Assembly (NCBI RefSeq): GCF_900066015.1
Contig: NZ_LN890655.1
Span: forward strand, 3,264,726-3,328,725
Direction of reading: 5' to 3'
From: Candidatus Promineifilum breve
GTDB lineage: Bacteria > Chloroflexota > Anaerolineae > Promineifilales > Promineifilaceae
DNA: 64,000 nucleotides
Under the pieces are notes generated by a model. It saw only the letters and a program-made list of their open reading frames with translations. It searched no databases and was not told where the DNA came from. The translations under genes and the position numbers were made by a program. Positions 44,113 through 51,058 of this stretch are shown here, piece after piece. Each line of letters begins with the position of its first letter. Positions within the stretch are counted from its first letter, which is position 1.

Positions 44113-46694
44113 AAGGTCACCACGTTCACCAGGCGGCCGGGCACGACGATTGCCTCACGGATCGGCCGCTCGCCGATGGTCGCCCGCACCTTGGCATTGT
44201 CCAGCGCCGCCGCCCGCAGCGCATCCTCGTCCGCGCCGGCCGGCAGCGTCACCCGGTCGCGCAGCTTGCCGTTCACTTGCAGGACGATGGTCACTTCCTC
44301 GTCGGCGGCCAGCGCCGGGTCGAATTCCGGCCACGCGGCGCGGTGCACCGAGTCCTTCCCGCCCAGCACCTCGCGCCACACTTCCTCGGTCACGAACGGC
44401 GCGATGGGGGCCAGCAGCAGCGTCAGGTCGCCCACGGCCGCCCGCCATTGCCGCCCGCCGATGGGCCGCGACCGGGCGGCGTACAGGTCGTTGACGTACT
44501 CCATCAGCGCCGCCACGGCCGTGTTGAAGCGAAACCGGCTCATGTCGCCGGTGACGCGGCGGATGATCTTGTGCCGCTCGCGCTCGAATGCCTCATCGAA
44601 CGGCTGCCCGTTGTTCGGCCGCGCTGCCACCTCGTTCGCCAGCTTCCAGTAGCGCTCGATGAAGCGGGCCACGCCGACGATGCCCCGGTTGTCCCACAGC
44701 GCGTTGGCGTCGAACGGCCCCAGGAACAGGATGTAGGCCCGCAGCGCGTCCGTGCCGTATTGGGCCACCACCTCATCGGGCGTGACGACGTTGCCCTTCG
44801 ACTTCGACATCTTCAGCCCATCCTGCGGCGACAGCAGCATCCCCTGGTTGCGCAGTTGGGTGAACGGCTCGGCGAAATCGATCAGCCCTTCGTCAACCAT
44901 CACCTTGGTCCAGAAGCGGGCATACAGCAGGTGCATGATGGCGTGCTCGGCCCCGCCGACGTAGGTATCGACCGGCAGCCAGGCGCGCACGGCGTCGGGA
45001 TCGAACGGCCGCTCGCTCTCGTGGGGGCTGGCGAAGCGCAGGAAGTACCACGATGAGCAGGCGAAGCCATCCATGGTGTCCGTCTCGCGCCGGGCCGGGC
45101 CGCCGCATTGCGGGCAGGTCGTGTTGACCCACGCCTCGGCGCGGGCCAGCGGCGAGCGGCCGTCGCCCGACGGCGTGAAGTCGGCCACGTCGGGCAGCAG
45201 CACCGGCAGGTCGGCCTCGGGCACGGCCACCGCGCCGCAGGCCGGGCAGTGGATGATGGGGATCGGCGCGCCCCAGTAGCGTTGGCGGCTGATCAGCCAG
45301 TCGCGGAAGCGGTAGGCCACGCGCGGCCCGCCCCGCCCGGCGGCGGCCAGGTCGGCGGCGATGCGCGCCCCGGCCTCGGCCGAGGGCAGGCCGCTGTAGG
45401 GGCCGGAGTTGACAACGATACCCGGCGCTTCGTAGGGGTGAACATCCCTGTTCACCCCTTCTTCGCTCGGCTGGCTTTCAGGGTGAACAGGGATGTTCAC
45501 TCCTACAGGTGGCGGGTTATTGGGGTGAACAGGGATGTTCACCCCTACAGGTGGCGGGCTATTGGGGTGAACAGGGATGTTCACCCCTACGATTGGCAGC
45601 TCGTAGCGCCGGGCGAAGGCGAAATCGCGCGCGTCGTGGCCCGGCACGCCCATCACCGCGCCGGAGCCGTAGCCGCCCAGCACGTAATCGGCCACCCACA
45701 CCGGCACGGCCGCGCCGGTCAGCGGGTGGGTGGCGTAGGCCCCGGTGAAGACGCCCGTCTTGGCCTTGTCGGTCGCCTGGCGCTCGATCTCGCTCAGCCG
45801 CCGCGCCGCCTCGACGTAGGCCGCGACCTCGGCCGCCCGCGCCGGTGTGGCGATGCGCTCCGCCAGCGGGTGCTCCGGGGCCAGGGCCAGGAAGGTGACG
45901 CCGTACAGCGTATCGGGCCGGGTGGTGAAAGTCGTCACCTCGTGCCCGCCGACCGCGAAAACGACGTCGGCCCCCTCGGAGCGGCCGATCCAATGGCGCT
46001 GCATCTCCTTGATACGCTCCGGCCAGTCGATCGTGTCCAGGTCGGCCAGCAGCCGCTCGGCGTACGCGGTGATGCGGAAGTACCACTGCTCCAGCTCCTT
46101 GCGCGTCACGATCGAATCGCAGCGCCAGCAGCGGCCGTCCTCCACCTGTTCGTTGGCCAGGATGGTGCGGCAATGGGGGCACCACCATTGGCTGCCGGGG
46201 GCGCGATAGGCCAGCCCGCGGCGGAACAGCAGCCGGAAGAACCATTGCGTCCAGCGGTAGTAGGCCGGGTCGGTGGAGTCGATCTCGCGCGACCAGTCGT
46301 AGGAGCACTCGACCAGTTCCATCTGGCGGCGGTAGTTGGCGGCGAAGCGGACGGTCGTCTCGCGCGGGTGGATGGCGTGGGCGATGGCGTAATTCTCGGC
46401 CGGCAGCCCAAAGGCGTCCCAGCCCATCGGATGCAGCACGTTGTAGCCGCGCATGCGCTGGAAGCGGGCGCTGACGCAGGTGGGGATGTAGTTGCGGCAA
46501 TGGCCGACCGACAGGCCATCGCCCGACGGGTAGGGGAAGAAATCCAGGATGTAGGCGTTGGGCTTGGCCGGGTCATCGCCGGTCCGATACAGATCCATCG
46601 CCCGCCAGCGCGGCCGCCATTTGTCTTGCAGCGCGTGGAAGTCGTAGGGCCGGTCGGCGGCGCGGGCGCGGCGGGTCATCGGTTGGCTGGTCAT
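44109..46694 (-). CDS. leuS: Leucyl-tRNA synthetase with repeat-derived insertion
   Basis: A bacterial-type class Ia synthetase of 861 residues that charges tRNA-Leu. The HIGH-type motif is in PYPSGDGLSVGH, and KMSKS is in GLKMSKSKGNVV (about 628-640). The editing domain has TTFTTRPDTLYGVTF and GVPGHDARDF. I chose ATG 46694 with SD AAGGAG. Right after LPIVGVN at the editing-domain edge, about 55 residues (about 369-421) are read from palindromic repeat DNA, giving PPPVGVNIPVHPNN units. Upstream lie a Leu-rich leader ORF and two hairpins. The stop codon is inside another repeat. Confidence 0.95.
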   Translation of the reverse strand: MTSQPMTRRARAADRPYDFHALQDKWRPRWRAMDLYRTGDDPAKPNAYILDFFPYPSGDGLSVGHCRNYIPTCVSARFQRMRGYNVLHPMGWDAFGLPAENYAIAHAIHPRETTVRFAANYRRQMELVECSYDWSREIDSTDPAYYRWTQWFFRLLFRRGLAYRAPGSQWWCPHCRTILANEQVEDGRCWRCDSIVTRKELEQWYFRITAYAERLLADLDTIDWPERIKEMQRHWIGRSEGADVVFAVGGHEVTTFTTRPDTLYGVTFLALAPEHPLAERIATPARAAEVAAYVEAARRLSEIERQATDKAKTGVFTGAYATHPLTGAAVPVWVADYVLGGYGSGAVMGVPGHDARDFAFARRYELPIVGVNIPVHPNSPPPVGVNIPVHPNNPPPVGVNIPVHPESQPSEEGVNRDVHPYEAPGIVVNSGPYSGLPSAEAGARIAADLAAAGRGGPRVAYRFRDWLISRQRYWGAPIPIIHCPACGAVAVPEADLPVLLPDVADFTPSGDGRSPLARAEAWVNTTCPQCGGPARRETDTMDGFACSSWYFLRFASPHESERPFDPDAVRAWLPVDTYVGGAEHAIMHLLYARFWTKVMVDEGLIDFAEPFTQLRNQGMLLSPQDGLKMSKSKGNVVTPDEVVAQYGTDALRAYILFLGPFDANALWDNRGIVGVARFIERYWKLANEVAARPNNGQPFDEAFERERHKIIRRVTGDMSRFRFNTAVAALMEYVNDLYAARSRPIGGRQWRAAVGDLTLLLAPIAPFVTEEVWREVLGGKDSVHRAAWPEFDPALAADEEVTIVLQVNGKLRDRVTLPAGADEDALRAAALDNAKVRATIGERPIREAIVVPGRLVNVVTL
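45432..45590. repeat. Four GGGTGAACAGGGATGTTCACCC palindromes inside leuS, three in a 42-bp tandem array
   Basis: Copies begin at about 45432 (opposite centre), 45480, 45522 and 45564. The last three are spaced exactly 42 bp, separated by AGGTGGCGGGTTATTG-type linkers. Since 42 is a multiple of 3 the frame is kept and the array is translated as 14-residue units. Similar palindromes are normally expected in gaps between genes. Confidence 0.88.
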
Positions 46695-46728
46695 GTTGTC
46701 TCTCCTTGTCATCGATCCGGTCTAAAAT

Positions 46729-46762
46729 GAAAAACGACCGCGGGTGGGTTCCCGGCGGCCGT
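46729..46762 (-). terminator. Second terminator-like hairpin in the leuS leader
   Basis: On the minus strand a GC-rich stem (ACGGCCGCCGGG pairing with CCCGCGGTCGT, one bulge) is followed by TTTTT. It ends about 35 nt before the leuS start, so it would stop transcription before the gene unless it is prevented. Confidence 0.6.
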
Positions 46763-46786
46763 CCGTTAGATGGATCAATGGGGGAC

Positions 46787-46813
46787 AAAAAAGCCGCAGG
46801 GAGCGCCTGCGGC
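46787..46813 (-). terminator. Terminator hairpin in the leuS leader
   Basis: On the minus strand GCCGCAGG, a short loop and CCTGCGGC are followed by TTTTTT (A-run at 46787-46792 on plus). A textbook intrinsic terminator, lying between the leader ORF and leuS. Confidence 0.8.
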
Positions 46814-46860
46814 CGGTGCGTTGTCTGGTCAGTTGGTCAATCGATCACGCTTGCGGGCAG

Positions 46861-46904
46861 GCACGGGTTATTCGGCGCGTAACGCGCCAAGTAATAAGCC
46901 GTGC
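46861..46904 (-). promoter_or_regulatory. Hairpin formed by the leucine-codon region of the leader ORF
   Basis: The leader ORF RNA can fold into a stacked hairpin: GCACGG (plus 46861-46866) with CCGTGC (46899-46904), TTATT with AATAA, and GGCGCG (46874-46879) with CGCGCC (46883-46888). The consecutive Leu codons lie in its arm, so a ribosome stalled there would open it. This is the usual geometry of an attenuator's first stem. Confidence 0.6.
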
Positions 46905-46933
46905 AGTCGAGCGAAGTTGCGTGATGGGTTCAT
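46868..46933 (-). CDS. Leucine-rich leader peptide of leuS (21 codons)
   Basis: ATG at 46931-46933 opens a 21-codon frame that contains ARLHGLLLGAL and ends in TAA at 46868-46870. Five of 21 codons are leucine, three of them the rare TTA in otherwise very GC-rich DNA, with a TTA-TTA-CTT run. The frame lies in the leuS leader ahead of two terminator-like hairpins. Function inferred: its translation rate senses charged tRNA-Leu. No strong SD; the 5' leader would be only about 10-15 nt long. Confidence 0.7.
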   Translation of the reverse strand: MNPSRNFARLHGLLLGALRAE

Positions 46934-46950
46934 GTCGTTCACTTGAAGAT

Positions 46951-46979
46951 AGGGTAGCATAGGCAGAGGCAGAAGTCAA
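46951..46979 (-). promoter_or_regulatory. Candidate promoter of the leuS leader
   Basis: On the minus strand TTGACT (46974-46979) and TACCCT (46951-46956) are spaced by 17 nt. Transcription would start about 10-15 nt before the leader ATG. The 130 bp further upstream to the Imm26 gene hold nothing else that I can identify. Confidence 0.5.
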
Positions 46980-47112
46980 TTGGGGCTGGGGATTTTTGTT
47001 ATGTTTCAGCGAATCTAACACCCCTATGGCAAATTCATAGTCGAGAACGATGCCTGGAAATAGGCGGAGCATTATTTGATGAACTGCCGAGTAACTTGCT
47101 GGGAGCAGGACT

Positions 47113-47577
47113 ATGACTCAGGGGAACCTTAACGACACAAAGCGACATAGAGTCAAGCCCGGAGATATTTTTGCAATCCCACTGCCAACAGAAACATTTG
47201 CAGTTGGAATCGCGTTGCACATCTCCAAGTATTTCAAAAATGGAATGCTTGCGGGTTACTTTGACAGATGTTTCTTATCGATAGATGCCATCAACATTAG
47301 TGAACTCGAACCCGAATTTGCGTTCACGCCGAACTACACTAGCAAACGGATCGTTGCTCTCGGTGAATGGCCAATCATAGGCTATAGCGAGGCGCTTCTT
47401 GCCAGAGCAACAGTCCCTATTTTGGTGAGTGTTACCACCCTATTTTACAAAGATGAGGTTGTTGGACAGTTAGATTCTATTGAGGAAACGAAAGATTATG
47501 AACGTTTGGCTGGGCAAGGAAAAGAGTTTGTAGAGATTAAATTGCGAAGGTATTTCCAGTTGACTGGATGCATCTAG
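47113..47577 (+). CDS. Imm26-type immunity protein
   Basis: A 154-residue protein starting with KPGDIFAIPLPTETFAVGIALHIS, the hallmark of the Imm26 (immunity protein 26) family of polymorphic-toxin antidotes. Later segments (WPIIGYSEALL) fit. It is clearly AT-richer than the core genes and lies next to RHS fragments, so it is most likely an orphan immunity gene kept after loss of its toxin. An SD (GGGAG) precedes ATG 47113. Confidence 0.7.
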   Translation: MTQGNLNDTKRHRVKPGDIFAIPLPTETFAVGIALHISKYFKNGMLAGYFDRCFLSIDAINISELEPEFAFTPNYTSKRIVALGEWPIIGYSEALLARATVPILVSVTTLFYKDEVVGQLDSIEETKDYERLAGQGKEFVEIKLRRYFQLTGCI

Positions 47578-48203
47578 ACCGGGTAATAACGTTGAGTCGA
47601 GATCCGCTGATGGTAATCAGGTCAATGACCACTCGCGACAACGGGACGATCCTCTACACCCCCTTCCCCGACTTCGAGGAGAGCATACCGGCCGGCGGGA
47701 CGGTCACTCAGCGCACCAGCTATACGCTGGCCGGGCAGCTCATCGCCGTGCGGGTGCGGGTAGGGACATCGGGCAACGGGACGCTCTCCTACGCCTATGG
47801 CGACCATTTGGGCAGCGTGTCGGCCTGGAGCGACGCGGCGGGTGTGTACCTGCCCAACTCCACTGCATTATTCGAGCCATACGGCGGCTTCCGAATCCAG
47901 CCGTTGGCGACGGTCAATCCGGGGGTTAGCGACCGGGGCTTCACCGGGCATCGGATGAATAATACGGGGGATAATAACCTGGGCCTCATCTACATGAATG
48001 CCCGGTACTACTTGCCGGAGGTGGGGCGGTTCATTAGTGCGGATACGATTGTGCCCGATCCGGGGAATCCGCAATCCTATAACCGCTACAGCTACACGCG
48101 CAATAACCCAGTGAATTTGACCGACCCGACGGGGCATCGGGAGACAGACTGGTGTGAAATTGGTACCTACTGGCAAAGGTTCACTAGTTTTTTCGGCAAC
48201 TAA
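47568..48203 (+). pseudogene. RHS repeat-associated core fragment with truncated toxin tip
   Basis: The C-terminal RHS core is well preserved: YAYGDHLGSVSAWSD, GHRMNNTGDNNLGLIYMNARYYLPEVGRF and NPVNLTDPTGH, the hallmark after which toxin domains start. Only 21 residues follow (ending FTSFFGN), too short for a toxin. At the 5' end the homologous reading ADGNQV/MTTRDNGTILYTPFPDFEES is broken by one extra A at about 47624. The bulk of a normal Rhs protein is missing. The ORF could be translated but is a remnant. Confidence 0.8.
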
Positions 48204-48218
48204 GATAGGAGTCGAGGC

Positions 48219-48803
48219 ATGCAAACGCGGGTTCGTGTTCGACTTATGAAGCTCGCCATACTTCTTGGCGTTTTGCTCGCTGCCGTGGTAGCGATCATTT
48301 TGCTGCTATTCGTGCAAGACCTCATTCGAGACCCCTGGCTAACCTTAAGGAGCCAAAGAGTCGGCCAATATGCAATCGACTATCCGGTGGGCTGGTCGGT
48401 TGACATATTTACAAATGGGTCTCATGGCGATCAGGAGCAGGTGGCGCTTTTCCAGCAACGACTTCCCCTTCGTCTGTATCCAGTGGTCGTCATTCGACGC
48501 AAATCATTTACCAACCCCTCGCTACAGGATGTCGCCGATTGGGGAGAACAGCGAATTTTGGAACTGTACTCAGACCCAGGCGACCAATACGAATTGTTGC
48601 CGGCAGAGAGGGTGACGCTAAATGGAAATCAAGTCATCACAAGAAAGTACACTACAGCCATTCAAACGCCACTTCCACTTGTCAGGAAAGACGCCTATAT
48701 TGTCCGTCAAAGCGATGGTTTTATCATTACCTTGACAGCTACTCAGGAGGGCTTTCCTAACGCCGAGGCGATTTTCGATCATATGGTAAGTACCTTTCAA
48801 TGA
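48219..48803 (+). CDS. Membrane-anchored PsbP/Mog1-like protein, unknown function
   Basis: A 194-residue protein with one N-terminal membrane helix (about 10-33) and an extracytoplasmic domain containing YAIDYPVGWSVDIF, VVVIRRKSFTNPSLQDVADW and EAIFDHMVSTFQ. That layout (IDYPxGW start, 'F..M..TF' end) is typical of PsbP/Mog1-fold lipoprotein-like domains. SD AGGAG before ATG 48219. It follows the RHS tip by 15 nt, the usual place of an immunity gene, and is AT-richer than the core genome. An immunity role is possible, not shown. Confidence 0.65.
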   Translation: MQTRVRVRLMKLAILLGVLLAAVVAIILLLFVQDLIRDPWLTLRSQRVGQYAIDYPVGWSVDIFTNGSHGDQEQVALFQQRLPLRLYPVVVIRRKSFTNPSLQDVADWGEQRILELYSDPGDQYELLPAERVTLNGNQVITRKYTTAIQTPLPLVRKDAYIVRQSDGFIITLTATQEGFPNAEAIFDHMVSTFQ

Positions 48804-48834
48804 ACTGAAATGCCATAGAAATAAAGAGAGATGA

Positions 48835-48993
48835 CTGAAACAACGGCGACATGCGATTGGGTACATAAACTCTGTCAATCCATTGACGACAACTAATGCG
48901 AATTTGGAAGATATTTGGCAAGCTGCCCAGAGAGTATATTACGAATATCCAACGCTATTGGAGGCAGCTCGTCGTACCCTATTCGGTGAGTAG
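48835..48993 (+). other. Open 52-codon fragment without normal start
   Basis: Frame reads IGYINSVNPLTTTNANLEDI, then a helical part (WQAAQRVYYEYPTLLEAARR) and a stop at 48991-48993, immediately before the next gene's SD. It has no ATG/GTG start in frame. It may be the tail of a lost toxin or immunity gene in this decayed locus. Confidence 0.35.
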
Positions 48994-49004
48994 GAGGTTA
49001 AGTT

Positions 49005-49832
49005 GTGGATATCTGGCACAGAATTACATTCCATAAGCTTGAAGAGATGGAAGGAGAGTTGAACAACCTGAGCGTGAAGTATAAGAAAGTTCCATTATTT
49101 GGCGATTCATATCTTATTTCCTTTGATATTGCTGAATCGGATCCTAGCTGGCCGTTGGTAGCCAAGTTTGTTCAGCAGAAAAATGCTCCAAATATTTACG
49201 ATACCATCTTCACTAAACAGGAGATTCTAGAAGCCGAGTGGGTTCGCTTGAAGCCCATCTTTGAGCAAGGTTATCCGCAACCGAAAGACACCTTTGAATG
49301 GCGGGACAATACTTTCTCCTTTGTATGTCATAAATGTGGAATAGCTCATGGACAGAAAGCCCCCTTTCATTTAAGAAAGGAACCTAAAATGGGCAAGAAT
49401 GACTTCCTGTCCCTCTATTGGGCATATACACTTTTCTGCAATGCAAAAGTGATAGCTGTATTCGATGCTAACCAGTTTCAGGGCTATGAAGCATTGGAGG
49501 CACTAATACATAGAACAAACCAGTCTTCCAAAACGGTTAAGCAGTTATTTGTACCCCACATCGCTAAACCAGGACTGGCAGATTTAGATAAGGAGCAGCC
49601 GGAGACCTGTCCTTCTTGTGGATTGACTAAGTACCTCTACCATAAGCGAGGGTATATTCACATTCAAAGGGATTCACTAAACACAGATGTTGATTTCCAG
49701 CTAACACATGAATGGTTTGGGAGTGGTGGAAGGAATGCATTCCGTGAGTATTTGATATCTCAGAGAGTGGCGCGTGTAATCCTGGAGCAGGGATGGCGTG
49801 GAGTGGTCCTTAAGCCGATTGAGCTTGTTTAG
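49005..49832 (+). CDS. Unknown protein in Rhs island with two CxxC pairs
   Basis: A 275-residue protein. GTG 49005 is well supported by AGGAGG 7 nt upstream. Residues of note: CHKCGIAHGQKAPFHL (about 107-122) and CPSCGLTKYLYHKRG (about 204-218), two CxxC pairs that could share one zinc. GKNDFLSLYWAYTLFCNAKV lies between them. There is no signal peptide. AT-rich, sandwiched between two RHS fragments, so an orphan immunity or toxin-related gene is likely; I do not recognise the family. Confidence 0.65.
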   Translation: MDIWHRITFHKLEEMEGELNNLSVKYKKVPLFGDSYLISFDIAESDPSWPLVAKFVQQKNAPNIYDTIFTKQEILEAEWVRLKPIFEQGYPQPKDTFEWRDNTFSFVCHKCGIAHGQKAPFHLRKEPKMGKNDFLSLYWAYTLFCNAKVIAVFDANQFQGYEALEALIHRTNQSSKTVKQLFVPHIAKPGLADLDKEQPETCPSCGLTKYLYHKRGYIHIQRDSLNTDVDFQLTHEWFGSGGRNAFREYLISQRVARVILEQGWRGVVLKPIELV

Positions 49833-49846
49833 TTGTAAAAATAAAG

Positions 49847-50023
49847 GTGGGCACGGCCACGCCGACCCAGTTCGCCTACGACGCCGACGGCCAACGGGTG
49901 ATGACGACCCGCCACGACGGCACAATCGTCTACACTCCCTTCCCCGCCTCCGAGGAGAGCCTACCGCCCAGTGGTTCAACGATCCAGCACACCGGCAACT
50001 CTATTACCCTCCACAGAGTATAG
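49847..50023 (+). pseudogene. Second RHS repeat fragment
   Basis: An uninterrupted frame reading FAYDADGQRVMTTRHDGTIV, then YTPFPASEESLPPSGST and a stop at 50021. It aligns with the 5' part of the fragment at 47568-48203 (MTTRDNGTILYTPFPDFEES) and shows where that copy has its extra base. It has no start codon context of its own and breaks off after 59 codons. The DNA is GC-rich like the core genome, unlike the genes just before it. Confidence 0.75.
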
Positions 50024-50086
50024 AGCAGCCCGACTTCGTTGCCCTCCCGTCCCCCTTTCGTTGCTTACGCATCCCCCTGACTGTGC

Positions 50087-50092
50087 TATACT
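50087..50092 (+). promoter_or_regulatory. Extended -10 element upstream of cdaA
   Basis: TGCTATACT (TATACT at 50087-50092 preceded by TGC) gives an extended -10 match about 78 nt before the cdaA GTG. No convincing -35 box at the right distance. Confidence 0.4.
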
Positions 50093-50170
50093 TGGCCCGA
50101 AATATACGCTCATGCGCGCTCGCGGCCGACAGCCCGCCCGAACACAACCGGCGTTCGCCTGGCCCCCTCG

Positions 50171-51058
50171 GTGTCCGTCCCTCGCCACGGGGCGCCGGCC
50201 GCGTCGCCGCTGAGCACACACGGCCGGGCACTCTTGGATACTTTCGACAGCGTACTGGAAAGATTCGCGCTCATCAGTTACGTCGATCTCATCGACATCC
50301 TGCTCGTCACGCTGATCATCTTCGGCGTGCTGATGCTCATTCGCGGCACGCGGGCGGTGCAGGTGTTGCGCGGCCTGCTGGTGCTGGCGGCGTTCGTCTT
50401 CATCCTGGCCCAAATCTTTGAGTTGCAAGCCTTCACCTGGCTGGTCGACAACATGCTGCCCGTGCTGTTGATCGCCATCCCGGTCATCTTCCAGCCGGAA
50501 TTGCGCCGGGCGCTGGAGCAACTGGGCTTGGCCGGCCGCTATCTGCGCATCTTCCGCCGCGACGAGAGCAACCCGGTCGTCGATGCCTTCAAGGACGCCG
50601 CCCTGCGCCTGTCCCAGCGGCGGCACGGCGCGCTGGTCGTCTTCGAGCAGGACACCGGCCTGCAGGAGTACATCGACACCGGCGTCGTGCTCGATGCCGA
50701 CCCCTCGGCCGAGCTATTCCTGACCATCTTCAACAAGCACACCGAACTCCACGACGGGGCCATCATCGTGCGCGGCAACCGGCTGGCGGCGGCGGCCTGC
50801 GTGCTGCCCCTCAGCACCAGCAGCCTGTCCGACCGGCAGATGGGGCTGCGCCATCGCGCCGCGCTGGGCATCAGCGAGGTCAGCGACGCCGTGGCCGTGG
50901 TCGTGTCCGAGGAAACGGGCCAGGTGTCCATCGCCCACAACGGCCGCATCCTGCGCCGCCAGGACATCGCCCGGCTCGATACCATTCTCAACGCCTTTCT
51001 GACCGGGCCGCGCCAACCGGATTTTCTGGGGAGAGCCAGCAGTGAACCGCGCGCGTGA
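50171..51058 (+). CDS. cdaA: Diadenylate cyclase CdaA (c-di-AMP synthase)
   Basis: Membrane-bound enzyme joining two ATP into cyclic di-AMP. Three N-terminal membrane helices (about 38-105: LIDILLVTLIIFGVLMLIRG to FTWLVDNMLPVLLIAIPVIF) lead to the DAC domain with the catalytic DGA (LHDGAIIVRGNR) and RHR (GLRHRAALGISE) motifs. The GTG at 50171 is the longest start; the real one may be a little downstream. It overlaps cdaR by 17 nt and is the first gene of cdaA-cdaR-der. c-di-AMP controls potassium and osmotic balance in other bacteria. Confidence 0.93.
   Translation: MSVPRHGAPAASPLSTHGRALLDTFDSVLERFALISYVDLIDILLVTLIIFGVLMLIRGTRAVQVLRGLLVLAAFVFILAQIFELQAFTWLVDNMLPVLLIAIPVIFQPELRRALEQLGLAGRYLRIFRRDESNPVVDAFKDAALRLSQRRHGALVVFEQDTGLQEYIDTGVVLDADPSAELFLTIFNKHTELHDGAIIVRGNRLAAAACVLPLSTSSLSDRQMGLRHRAALGISEVSDAVAVVVSEETGQVSIAHNGRILRRQDIARLDTILNAFLTGPRQPDFLGRASSEPRA

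Noticed and set aside
45480-45590. CRISPR-like array in leuS
   Set aside because: The units are internally palindromic, the linkers are nearly identical to each other and not unique spacers, and the array is translated in frame; no cas genes are near.
46700-46980. T-box riboswitch upstream of leuS
   Set aside because: I looked for the conserved T-box core (GGTGGTACCGCG-like) and a specifier stem and found neither; the Leu-codon ORF plus terminators explains the leader better.
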